Assembly: GCA_002386525.1 (NCBI GenBank)
Contig: DGIS01000010.1
Coordinates: 1 to 64,000 of the forward strand
DNA from: Sphingobacterium sp. UBA4616
GTDB taxonomy: Bacteria > Bacteroidota > Bacteroidia > Sphingobacteriales > Sphingobacteriaceae
Direction of reading: 5' to 3'
DNA length: 64,000 nucleotides
Part shown: positions 54,750 through 62,805 of the stretch, piece after piece
Layout: every line of letters starts with the position of its first letter
Position numbering within the stretch: position 1 is the stretch's first letter
Notes under the pieces: generated by a model
The model's input: only the letters and a program-made list of their open reading frames with translations
Told to the model about the DNA's origin: nothing
Database searches by the model: none
Program-made: the position numbers and the translations under genes

Positions 54750-55329
54750 TTTAAGGTTTTAAAATGGTCATAATCTTTCCCTTTCCTCGCGGAGGCGATG
54801 GATCAGGTCATTAGAATAACTCGTAAAAATGTTCCGATATAGTAGTCTCTAATTGGTTACAAAGCAGATGATATATTTACAATGACACTTTTTTCGGATG
54901 GTCATACAGACCTCTAGCCTTAATAGAACTAAGGCGGAATGGGATTCTTTGGATGTTTGTTTTTAATAATCATAACTCGTTATTGGTTGAACGAGTCTTG
55001 TTTCAGGAGGTAGCTTGATAAATATAGGGCTACATGCTGTGGCTACAAATAAGTTCTGACGCCTAACGTAACACAGACTAACAGTAGCCCCATATCTATC
55101 TTATTAAGCAAATATAATAAAAGCTTTTATATAAGAATAGACATGGGTATTCATAACTACTGCCTTGCGTTACGGCGTCAGAAAATGTAGCCGCAAGACT
55201 CTTTGTTTTAAATACCTAAGTTCTATCCGAAAGCATGTGCTTTCTTCCTAAACCAAAGATAAGAAACAAATTACAAAAAAAGAATTAAATGTCACTTTTT
55301 GTAATTCGATATTGAGTCATATTTGGTTT
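54750..55329. other. Long intergenic region upstream of susC
   Basis: About 580 bases. It contains the susC promoter region on the minus strand and the palindrome described separately. No other gene is supported. Confidence 0.5.
55039..55194. repeat. Long imperfect palindrome (MITE-like or large hairpin)
   Basis: Reading inward, GTGGCTACA..TTCTGACGCC..GTAAC at 55039-55071 matches the complement of GTTACGGCGTCAGAA..TGTAGCCGC at 55169-55194. Further inside, CAGTAG and CTACTG pair, CCATATCTATCTTAT pairs with the complement of ATAAGAATAGACATGG, and the centre is AATAAAAGCTTTTAT-like. Alignment holds over most of 156 bp with small gaps. Flanking target duplication was not found. Confidence 0.7.
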
Positions 55330-55848
55330 ATGACCAGTATAAATAGGAAAGTAATTACTGAGAATATCATTAAACTAATAGATAGTAATGGTATTGAAGA
55401 TAATGATTTTGCAAATCTTATTGAGAAATCAACTCGAACTTTATCTAGGATAAGGAATGGACATCAATTATTTAATATAGATGCAATTAATGTAGCAAGC
55501 TCATTTTTCGACAAATCATTAATACAGCTTAATAAACAAAATATGGTGATTGAAGCTGATTCTCGTAATAAGTTAAAACACATGCATAAGAGTAATGTTG
55601 CGTATTCTAGCTTGTTAGAAAAACGACCAAGCATTACGTATGCAATAACCTATCACCTATTGAATAACAAGGAATTTTGTTCAACAGGTATGATAGTCTA
55701 TAAAATCAAAAAGTTTTTTGAGTCTTTGGGATGGAATTATTCTAGTTCATATATTTCTAACGCCATGGCGAGAAATAGTGAATACGTTGTTGTCGCAGGG
55801 ACAGCGATAGTCGATGGCAATAAAGTAAATATCTATAAATCTAAATAA
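55330..55848 (+). CDS. HTH-like protein of unknown function
   Basis: 172 residues from the ATG at 55330; a TTG at 55312 in frame would add six. The N-terminal MTSINRKVITENIIKLIDSNGIEDNDFANLIEKSTRTLSRIRNG looks like an XRE/Cro-type HTH that recognises a short operator (DFANLIEKSTRTLSRIRNG). The C-terminal half is alpha/beta with MIVYKIKKFFESLGWNYSSSYISNAMARNSEYVVV, a winged-helix-like repeat. AT-rich codon use differs from the neighbours, suggesting acquisition. Function unknown. Confidence 0.6.
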   Translation: MTSINRKVITENIIKLIDSNGIEDNDFANLIEKSTRTLSRIRNGHQLFNIDAINVASSFFDKSLIQLNKQNMVIEADSRNKLKHMHKSNVAYSSLLEKRPSITYAITYHLLNNKEFCSTGMIVYKIKKFFESLGWNYSSSYISNAMARNSEYVVVAGTAIVDGNKVNIYKSK

Positions 55849-55916
55849 TTTTGTTCTTTAAACCCAACGAAGACGAGTAAAATCTAGACTGTAACGTGAA
55901 CTGTGCCAAAGGAATA

Positions 55917-56200
55917 ATTCAATAAGATTATTTATATTCAATTATTCAAACGACGCGGTCATGAAAGAAAAAGACCCATTCGACTTTGAACGCTTCAAGG
56001 CAGAAACTATGCAAGGTCTCTACGAAGGTAAAAGTTTATCTACTAATGATGCCCTCCTAGCGCCATTAATAAGCATCTGTTGGAATCGATGATGGATGGA
56101 GAACTGGAAAACCACTTGAACGAAGAGAAAGCTTCGAGCAATAGCAATCGTCGAAATGGCAAAACAAAAAAGACAGTCCGAGGTCTCAATACGTATCCGC
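55917..56200 (+). pseudogene. IS256-family transposase N-terminal remnant (second copy)
   Basis: From the ATG at 55961 the reading is MKEKDPFDFERFKAETMQGL, LYEGKSL, then LLAPLI, and after a one-base frameshift at about 56068 HLLESMMDGELENHLNEEKASSNSNRRNGKTKKTVRG. This is an IS256 N-terminus less decayed than the one at 148. Homology stops near 56185. The leading 38 bp are identical to 148-185. The rest of the element is missing. Confidence 0.75.
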
Positions 56201-56319
56201 CCTATGAACTACATGTCAGTTTATTTCTTGAAGTTTTGGAGATAAAGGTCTTTTATATCCTTATGCTTTATTGATTATATATTGATTAAAGTATGCCTTA
56301 GCCACTGAAAAGTATTTAC

Positions 56320-56742
56320 TTAATGCTTTTTGCAGATAGCGAAGAAGGAATATATAATTGCCGCACGCGCGGCGGCTTCATGACTGCCGGCGAAGAGCCA
56401 GTTCTTACGCCCCAGGGCTACCGGTCTGATAGCGTTCTCCACGAGATTGTTGTCTATCTGTAAGTTTCCATCATGCATATAAGCCGAAAGCACATCCCAA
56501 CGTGCATAGGCGTAGGCCATAGCTTTTCCGATCTGACTTTTAGGGAGTGTGTTTTTTATCTCTTCGAATATCCATTTACCCATATCTTTGATAACCGGCA
56601 GCGACTCTTTCAGCCGTAGCTCCTTGACCTTATCAGGCGATAACTTTTCTTCCTTTGCTTTTCGTTCAACTTTATAAAGATCCTGTATCATCAGTAAAGC
56701 CTTTTTGGCTCTTTTTCCGATTTCCGGTCTCTTGCTCCCCAT
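56320..56742 (-). pseudogene. IS66-family transposase C-terminal fragment
   Basis: 140 residues. KKALLMIQDLYKVERKAK, ELRLKESLPVIKDMGKWIFEEI, KSQIGKAMAYAYARWDVLSAYMHDGNLQIDNNLVENAIRPVALGRKNWLFAGSHEAAARAAIIYSFFAICKKH contains the conserved C-terminal end of IS66 transposase with the final catalytic acidic residue (IDNNxxExxIRPxxxGRKNWLFxGS). The N-terminal zinc-finger half and the last residues are missing. It joins the DnaE stump at about 56745. Confidence 0.88.
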
Positions 56743-56747
56743 TAGAC

Positions 56748-57193
56748 CTGCTCAAGACCAGCCACCGCGGAGATCTCATGGCGAGGGACCTTACGAAATA
56801 CCACAAGAAGACCGTCAGGATGCTTGCCTACCTGGTTTCCCGTAAGCATGTCCCCACAAAAAAGGCGATATGTACTTCGGGACATGGATCGATGTAGAAG
56901 GGACTTTTTTCGATACTGCCCATTTCAGCGACTGCCTGAAACAATACCCCTTTCTGGGCGGAGGGTGTTACCTGTTGCTGGGAGCCGTTGAGGTTGATTA
57001 CCACTTCCCTACCATAACGGTCCAGAAGATGGCAAAAATGCCTTTCATCCCAGATCCCCGCTATAGCGTCTCGGATGAAAAGCGGCATTATATGGCGCAC
57101 CAGAACCTGCGTGAGGATGTCAGTATGACGCATCGCGCACCTTATCCACAAGAACATGAAATCGGCCTACCGAGGCATAGGATGAATAGATAA
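56748..57193 (+). pseudogene. DnaE-type DNA polymerase III alpha, C-terminal stump
   Basis: The plus strand reads LLKTSHRGDLMARDLTKYHKKTVRMLAYLVSRKHVPTKK and then, after a one-base loss in an A run near 56860, GDMYFGTWIDVEGTFFDTAHFSDCLKQYPFLGGGCYLLLGAVEVDYHFPTITVQKMAKMPFIPDPRY. This is the C-terminal OB-region of Bacteroidota DnaE/DnaE2-type polymerases as I recall it. The catalytic part is missing. It is joined directly to the IS66 fragment and presumably marks a lost or moved dnaE-like gene. Confidence 0.6.
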
Positions 57194-57243
57194 TTTCCTT
57201 AAATTTAATCCTGCTGAGAAAAGTAATTGAAATCACACGCAAT

Positions 57244-57681
57244 ATGGAATTAAAAAGATTTTTGGATGCACAGAATCAGGTTTATATAACGGCACTGTCT
57301 GAAATTAAAAAAGGGAAGAAAACCTCCCACTGGATGTGGTACGTGTTCCCACAGCTGAAAGGTCTCGGTAAAAGCGAAACCTCTAATGCATACGGCATTG
57401 CCGACCTCCCCGAAGCAAATTCCTATGCAGCGCATCCTGTATTGGGGAAGCACCTGGTTGAAATCTCTGAAGCACTCCTGCAGCTCAATGGCCGCTCGGC
57501 AGAAGAAATATTCGGGTACCCGGATAATCTCAAGCTGAGATCCTGCATGACCTTATTTGCAAGGACTGATAACGCCCATCCCGTATTCGGTGAGGTACTG
57601 GAAAAATATTTTAGCGGGATTCCCGATGAGCGGACTATGAAGATGCTCGAGAACGAAAGGAAAAAATATGACACTATTTGA
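57244..57681 (+). CDS. DUF1810 protein
   Basis: 145 residues, full length for the family. MELKRFLDAQNQVYITALSEIKKGKKTSHWMWYVFPQLKGLGKS is the family N-terminus, followed by YGIADLPEANSYAAHPVLGKHLVEI and KLRSCMTLFARTDNAHPVFGEVLEKYF. The fold is helical and the function is unknown. It is intact, unlike its left neighbours. Confidence 0.88.
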   Translation: MELKRFLDAQNQVYITALSEIKKGKKTSHWMWYVFPQLKGLGKSETSNAYGIADLPEANSYAAHPVLGKHLVEISEALLQLNGRSAEEIFGYPDNLKLRSCMTLFARTDNAHPVFGEVLEKYFSGIPDERTMKMLENERKKYDTI

Positions 57682-57693
57682 CGATACCTATCT

Positions 57694-57969
57694 TTGATTT
57701 TAGGGGAAGGCACGCCTAAAGACTTTAACGTGTCCCATGCCGAACTCGCGTTCATTGACAGTTTATTTTCTGGAGAAGAAGCAGATCGCTACGTAATTTT
57801 GCTACACAGTCTCCTTGAAGGGAAGCAATACCACATGGAAATCTACGAAGGGACAGTTACTGGTTCTCATTTAATACTATGGAACACAAACAATCCATTT
57901 GGTTTTCTCTCATTGATAAGATACGGACACTTTTTTATTATTATATTGCGATATAATATTAACCCTTAA
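57694..57969 (+). pseudogene. Probable gene fragment, unrecognised
   Basis: The frame opens with a TTG at 57694 (ILGEGTPKDFNVSHAELAFIDSLFSGEEADRYVILLHSLLEG) and runs to a hydrophobic tail. A short ATG frame (57668, MTLFDDTYL) overlaps the end of DUF1810 and reaches a stop one base off frame. This suggests a single gene broken by an indel near 57694. After about 57860 the sequence turns AT-rich, which may be a recombination joint. Function unknown. Confidence 0.4.
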
Positions 57970-57983
57970 TGCAATTAATACTA

Positions 57984-58541
57984 ATGGATGAAACTACCCC
58001 ACCAATACAAGAGACAGAAGCAGAAGATACAGTAGCCCGATATACAACGGCATTACAGCTCGTATTTTATGAAGGACAGATTGCTTGGCAGATGAATGTT
58101 TTGTTTGTAGGACTTAATATAGGTATCGGCACTATACTTCAAAATAAGTTATACATCTTTTCAAGCTTTGATCCTCTTACTATCTTTATGTCAATAATTG
58201 GATTGGTAGTAAATTTGTTCTGGCTTGGCACTTTTATGAGAAATAACAAATACTACGAATTTCGCATGGCACAGGCGCGAAATGCTGAACCAAATGGTTT
58301 CCGATTGGTAGATGCATATGGTTTAGATTTTTCAAAAGGCAAAATTGCGTCTATTCCTGGCCAACCAGTTTATAAAATGAACTGGATTGAAAGGAAGTCC
58401 CGCAATAAGAATGCGATATTGGTCGCAATTGCTTGCTTTATCATTGGCTTCGCAGCACTTCTTATCCTATCTTTTGTTCCAAATCTTCGAAAAGAAACTG
58501 TAATTGATCAAAATAGAACAATAATCCATTCTAACCGATAA
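57984..58541 (+). CDS. RipA-like membrane protein, first gene of candidate system
   Basis: 185 residues from the ATG at 57984; a first ATG at 57969 adds five. Pattern: a polar helix with TALQLVFYEGQIAWQMNVLFVGLNIGIGTIL, then FDPLTIFMSIIGLVVNLFWLGTFMRNNKYYEFRMAQ, then a polar loop, and a final helix AILVAIACFIIGFAALLILSFV. Three membrane segments with the N..W.....NN.YY.FR signature resemble RipA/8xMP-type octameric membrane proteins found near nucleotide-signalling systems. It could be the membrane effector. The next gene starts one base later. Confidence 0.6.
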   Translation: MDETTPPIQETEAEDTVARYTTALQLVFYEGQIAWQMNVLFVGLNIGIGTILQNKLYIFSSFDPLTIFMSIIGLVVNLFWLGTFMRNNKYYEFRMAQARNAEPNGFRLVDAYGLDFSKGKIASIPGQPVYKMNWIERKSRNKNAILVAIACFIIGFAALLILSFVPNLRKETVIDQNRTIIHSNR

Positions 58542-58542
58542 T

Positions 58543-59244
58543 ATGCAGAACGAGAAATCTGACTGGATCAATGTAAGAGCACGACTGGATCAGTCCTACA
58601 GGTATGATGAAATATGGGAAGAGGCTATCCAGATTTTTGACAGCCGATTAAAAAATAAATTTTTCTCCCCTATTCAGAAGATAATCGATGGAAGATCAAA
58701 AAAAGGCGAAGGTTTCGCTATCGTTACAGTTCAGTGTGCAATGATTGAAACTTTCGCTGCATTCAGAAAAGGTATAATTTTTAATCATAATTTTCGTCCA
58801 GGGGGACCTGCATATGAATATAAATCGAGCCGTGATATTTTTACAGAATTCCTTCGCACAGCGTCAATATTTAAGGACCATTTTTGGTCATTGGACGTAA
58901 ATGGCTCCGTTGTTCATGACAATCCGTATAACGCTGGAGATTTTTATGGAGATGTTCGTTGCGCTTTGATGCATGAAGCCAGGACAAAAAATAACTGGCA
59001 CATTAATCTTGCTCCTAAAAAGACCGATAGCAAGAACGAGCCTATATTCATCATTATAGAAAATGGGAAAACCAAAATCTACAGAACTCTGCTTCACTAC
59101 AGATTACTCAAATATTTTAACGAATATCAGGACGAACTGCGACAGGATAATCAAAATAGTGAGACCTTAAGAAAATACTTTGCACGAAAAATGGACAACT
59201 TATTTGAATTTGCGCCTGACGCTAACTTTGATTGGTGGACCTAA
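58543..59244 (+). CDS. HEPN-like protein with R-x4-H motif
   Basis: 233 residues, soluble. Helical N-terminus with IVTVQCAMIETFAAFRKG, then GDFYGDVRCALMHEARTKNNWHI: Arg139 and His144 form R-x4-H, the active-site pattern of HEPN ribonuclease domains, at the position where HEPN families place it (start of the second long helix). A beta-strand region and a C-terminal helix follow. HEPN nucleases act in toxin-antitoxin, CRISPR and abortive infection systems. The family name itself was not recognised. Tightly between the membrane and cyclase-like genes (12-base gap to the latter). Confidence 0.55.
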   Translation: MQNEKSDWINVRARLDQSYRYDEIWEEAIQIFDSRLKNKFFSPIQKIIDGRSKKGEGFAIVTVQCAMIETFAAFRKGIIFNHNFRPGGPAYEYKSSRDIFTEFLRTASIFKDHFWSLDVNGSVVHDNPYNAGDFYGDVRCALMHEARTKNNWHINLAPKKTDSKNEPIFIIIENGKTKIYRTLLHYRLLKYFNEYQDELRQDNQNSETLRKYFARKMDNLFEFAPDANFDWWT

Positions 59245-59256
59245 CAAAAAATAATT

Positions 59257-60063
59257 ATGACCGAACCGATAAGATATTCTAGAAAAATTGTAGCATTTAT
59301 AGATATTCTTGGATTTAAGCAGATAGTTGAACAATCAGAATCCGATAGGTCAAAGCTGGAACTGATCTATAATGCCCTTGAATTCCTGAAAGGACGGGAA
59401 CAAAATGGTGAATGGAATAGCCGCTATATTGTAATCGAGGAAGATGCCCAGAAAAAAGACCTAACAGCTTTTGAAATAGCAGAAAAAACGCATTGTACAT
59501 GCTTCAGTGATTCTATTGTAATTTCAGTTGACTGCGAAGATGACTCAAAACTAAATGAAAGCCTTTCTACGATGATTGCTAATATAGCTACTATAGGGGC
59601 TAGGTTTATAACGGAAGGAATTCTTTTAAGAGGAGCTATATCTATAGGCAACCTCATACACTCCTCAAATGGCCTTATAATTGGACCGGCCTTGGTAGAT
59701 GCCTACCAGCTGGAATCCACTGTTGCGAAAACTCCAAGAATTATACTATCCCCTTATTTGTTGAGCCTACTTAATTATCCGCTGCAATCCAAGAAAGACC
59801 GGTACCCCTACCATCAGTATCTTCATGAATTTGAAGACGGCTATACAGGCATGCACCAGATGATTCTTTACCAAGTACTGCAATCATGGATTGAAATGGA
59901 CAAAAAGGTACTTAAGGAGGATTTGAAAAAAATTAAATCCACCATTACCGCAGGACTCAAACAGACGGCCAGTACTTCTATCAACCTAAAATACAAATGG
60001 TTGGAAGAACAGTACAAAAACCTAATCATTTTCACTGACTATAAAGAACCGATAAATCAATAA
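59257..60063 (+). CDS. Divergent class III nucleotide-cyclase homologue
   Basis: 268 residues. The cyclase landmarks appear in order: KIVAFIDILGFKQ with Asp16 (canonical FxDIxGFT), CFSDSIVISVD with Asp85 (canonical GDaxxv), LLRGAISIGNL (canonical RIGIHxGxv, Arg125) and LIIGPALVDAYQLESTVAKTPRIILSP (canonical GxaVNxAARLE). Two metal aspartates are therefore kept. The purine-selecting residues cannot be assigned. It could make a cyclic nucleotide signal for the membrane protein encoded two genes upstream, as in Pycsar or CBASS; this is inference. It overlaps no neighbour and the next gene starts 4 bases later. Confidence 0.7.
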   Translation: MTEPIRYSRKIVAFIDILGFKQIVEQSESDRSKLELIYNALEFLKGREQNGEWNSRYIVIEEDAQKKDLTAFEIAEKTHCTCFSDSIVISVDCEDDSKLNESLSTMIANIATIGARFITEGILLRGAISIGNLIHSSNGLIIGPALVDAYQLESTVAKTPRIILSPYLLSLLNYPLQSKKDRYPYHQYLHEFEDGYTGMHQMILYQVLQSWIEMDKKVLKEDLKKIKSTITAGLKQTASTSINLKYKWLEEQYKNLIIFTDYKEPINQ

Positions 60064-60067
60064 TAGT

Positions 60068-60832
60068 ATGAAAATCCTCGATATCGATCTCGATTTTTTC
60101 CTTCTTAGAAAAGCCAACAGCACCGTAACAAGCGAGAGACGGTTAAATAAAAATGATTACAAATGTTGGGAAAGACAAGATGTCATCCGTTTTTTGGAAG
60201 AAAATTGCGGACTCAGTACATCAAAGAAAATACGAGGAAAATATTTTATCCATCATGTAGAGGTCTTCCATTTTTTGAAAGAAATACAGATGAAAAATAA
60301 CTTTAACGTCCGGTTTCCAATAGACCACGTCGATGCGCACGCTGACCTCGGATTGGGGGATGCCAGCTATAATTATATCTCTGGCAAAATACTTCACATG
60401 CCAGTGGACGAGAGACATGAAATAAAACAGTTCGATGGCTGGGAAGGGCTTAGCTCTGGAAACTATCTGGCATTTGCCATTGCATGTCGATGGATAAGCA
60501 ATCTCAAATATATTAACAACAAAGACTGGTTCGATGATCTCCCATCTTTTCATTTTCGCGATTTTAATACCGAATCTAAAATTATTGAGCTTAAGAAATT
60601 TTATGATGATGATATTAGGAAAATGATCAATAATGGTGATTTTTACTCCAAAGCTTCAACAATACAACCATTGGATCTAGAGCCCCCAATTCCATTTGAG
60701 AAAATCGAATATGAAAATTTCAGAAACGAGAAAACTTACGATTATATCCTACTGACCCAGTCACCCGGCTTCACGCCTAGAACGGCAGACGCACTTATTG
60801 ATGTCATAAAAGAGTATATGGCAATAAGCTGA
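60068..60832 (+). CDS. UPF0489-family protein, arginase/deacetylase-like fold
   Basis: 254 residues. MKILDIDLDFFLL places Asp5, Asp7 and Asp9, and later FPIDHVDAHADLGLGD gives Asp86, His87, Asp89, His91 and Asp93, the DxHxD-like metal site of arginase and histone-deacetylase-like enzymes. GLSSGNYLAFAIACRWI and YDYILLTQSPGFTPR are also typical of UPF0489. Substrate unknown. It is the fourth gene of the operon; 14 bases separate it from the last gene. Confidence 0.78.
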   Translation: MKILDIDLDFFLLRKANSTVTSERRLNKNDYKCWERQDVIRFLEENCGLSTSKKIRGKYFIHHVEVFHFLKEIQMKNNFNVRFPIDHVDAHADLGLGDASYNYISGKILHMPVDERHEIKQFDGWEGLSSGNYLAFAIACRWISNLKYINNKDWFDDLPSFHFRDFNTESKIIELKKFYDDDIRKMINNGDFYSKASTIQPLDLEPPIPFEKIEYENFRNEKTYDYILLTQSPGFTPRTADALIDVIKEYMAIS

Positions 60833-60846
60833 TCTTGAAGTAAAAG

Positions 60847-61290
60847 ATGGATACAAAAAAAATCAATATAAAACATGTTTCAAAACTCTGTGTAGCCGTC
60901 AAAAACGCCATCTCAGCAGTGAGTAGCAATACAACTCTCCTTAAAAATTTCCCACATGGCTGTTGTAGGGATGCATCACTGATCTTAGCCTTTACTCTAG
61001 TTTCGGAGGGCTACCAATCTGCCGTGTATTGCTGGAAAGAAAATGACACTCTAATGCCCAGCCATGCTTGGCTCAAATATGGTAACTACTTCCTCGACCT
61101 TACGGCTGACCAATTCGATTCTAAATACGACCTCTTAATTATTGATGAGGCAGGTGCTCCAAATTCGCTTTATAGAATAGACAATCAGGAAAAACCATCC
61201 CTCGCCATCGCAGGTTTAGATGCATATTCTCTACTTTCTGACTATAATTTAGTTCTTGACTATTTAAACAAGAAACTACCGAACAAGTAG
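60847..61290 (+). CDS. Small Cys/His/Asp transglutaminase- or protease-like protein
   Basis: 147 residues. The pattern FPHGCCRDASLILAFTLVSEGY (Cys39/Cys40), then PSHAWLKYGNYFLDLTADQF (His73, Asp84) has the order and spacing of the Cys-His-Asp triad of transglutaminase-like or papain-like enzymes. It is small and lacks a signal. Function is inferred only. Last gene of the tight five-gene run, after which 330 bases without a gene follow. Confidence 0.6.
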   Translation: MDTKKINIKHVSKLCVAVKNAISAVSSNTTLLKNFPHGCCRDASLILAFTLVSEGYQSAVYCWKENDTLMPSHAWLKYGNYFLDLTADQFDSKYDLLIIDEAGAPNSLYRIDNQEKPSLAIAGLDAYSLLSDYNLVLDYLNKKLPNK

Positions 61291-61622
61291 AACCTCACAT
61301 TTTTTGTTGCCTTTCCCAAAAATTTCTTCGAATTACAATTTTCTAATTCCATGACCTACTAAACAGTCGGTATCAAGCTTTTGAGATTAACTTTCTTCCT
61401 TTATTATAAAAAGGCTTAAGGTCCGACTAGATATCCTAGTAAAAATTTGACGTGGATCTCTCAATTTCAGGATTGCTTGGTAACTTAGTGTTGCTTCTCA
61501 TGTCAAGCGAACTTTTGACTAACATCGATACGATGTACACTTGGCATGATTGTAGCTCTGCGACTGCAGAGCCAATTGACAGTAAACACTAAATACATTC
61601 CTATTAAACGACAGGAAAGGTT
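61291..61622. other. Intergenic region after candidate operon
   Basis: 332 bases, AT-rich, no supported gene. A small hairpin CTCTGC GACT GCAGAG lies at about 61556-61571. It probably contains the promoter of the next gene; an AGGAAAGG purine run sits just before the start at 61623. Confidence 0.5.
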
Positions 61623-62804
61623 ATGGAAAATCTTAATATTAATCTCAAATGCGCATTAGTAGCGGTAATCATTGTACTGTTTACCTATTTTTACTATTCG
61701 GGAAAGTCACAGGTTACGTTTCTCAGCCTTGGGACAGCCGTGTTTTTCTGGGCTCTAGCCCTGGCAACATTGGCAATCGTCACCATGATGGTCAGGATTC
61801 TGGCAAAATTGGCAATATCAGGTGCCATATATCCGAACTTCTATATCTATCTCGCACTCCCATTTCTGGCACTTCTGCTCATTGGCTGGATTATTTACGG
61901 TATTACAGAAATGCCGATGGCGGAGTCCGTAACTTCTTTTATCGGTTCTGCCAGAGCATTCCTCGCAAGGCATCTGCCCTATATCGCAGGACTGGCATTA
62001 ATCATTGCTGCCGCAATGTGGCTAATAACCCGAAATAAGGCTTTCCATAAGGCCTCATCGCTACCTGTCAATATAAATATTGCCTTGGGTACCGCAATGG
62101 CTATCATGCTGGTATCGCTCCTCCTGTACTTCATAAAAGAAATCAGGCAGCCCGGATTGCCCGAAAAATATGCTACCTACAAGGCTTTGCGCTCCCCTAT
62201 TTTAGAAGGCTCTTACACGATAAATCCCTTACTGGAGGCCGATGGACAATACCTTGCGGAGCTCCCTCAATTTATACCGGAAAACGGCCTTATCATCATT
62301 AATATCAAATACCCCAGCTCTAACCGAAATGCCCCTTTGTACAAAAGCTACAAGATAGACAGCATGGGGAATATTATCGATAGCCTCGAGGCTTCGGAAC
62401 TTTCCCCCGACGGCAATACGATCCTGTTCGAAGATGGTTTCCTGCGGTCCCAAAATTCGGAAAATCGGTATTCATGGGCATTTGATGGCACAAAGGTTCC
62501 AATCGCTACGGAAGCCAACAAAGATCCGTCATCAAGGACTGTAAAGGCACTCTCTCCCGACAGTGGCGCACTTGAGATCAAATACTTCCATAAGACCGCA
62601 AAAGTAAAATATCAGGAAAATCCAAAAGACCAGTGGCGAGGCACGCATTACTACAACCTCATAAGACAGTCCGACACGATAAGGTTCAGGTTGGAAGGGG
62701 GAAACAGCAATCCGATACTGGAATATTTTTCATGCCCAAATATGGGTTTCGGCCTGTTAAGGCTCAATCAGAAATCTTACTATATCATAAAACAAAGAAA
62801 TTAA
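61623..62804 (+). CDS. Polytopic membrane protein with C-terminal beta domain, unknown
   Basis: 393 residues. About five hydrophobic segments in residues 8-175 (ALVAVIIVLFTYFYY, AVFFWALALATLAIVTMMV, FYIYLALPFLALLLIGWIIYG, YIAGLALIIAAAMWLI, IALGTAMAIMLVSLLLYFI). A soluble C-terminal region of about 200 residues follows (EGSYTINPLLEADGQYLAEL, YKSYKIDSMGNIIDSLEASELSPDGNTILF), which looks like beta-propeller or DUF-type repeats. An AGGAAAGG site 5 bases before the ATG is unusually good for this genome. No family recognised. Confidence 0.6.
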   Translation: MENLNINLKCALVAVIIVLFTYFYYSGKSQVTFLSLGTAVFFWALALATLAIVTMMVRILAKLAISGAIYPNFYIYLALPFLALLLIGWIIYGITEMPMAESVTSFIGSARAFLARHLPYIAGLALIIAAAMWLITRNKAFHKASSLPVNINIALGTAMAIMLVSLLLYFIKEIRQPGLPEKYATYKALRSPILEGSYTINPLLEADGQYLAELPQFIPENGLIIINIKYPSSNRNAPLYKSYKIDSMGNIIDSLEASELSPDGNTILFEDGFLRSQNSENRYSWAFDGTKVPIATEANKDPSSRTVKALSPDSGALEIKYFHKTAKVKYQENPKDQWRGTHYYNLIRQSDTIRFRLEGGNSNPILEYFSCPNMGFGLLRLNQKSYYIIKQRN

Positions 62805-62805
62805 T

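Noticed and set aside
56828..57157. Minus-strand 109-residue frame
   Set aside because: The plus strand carries recognisable polymerase C-terminal sequence; this is its shadow.
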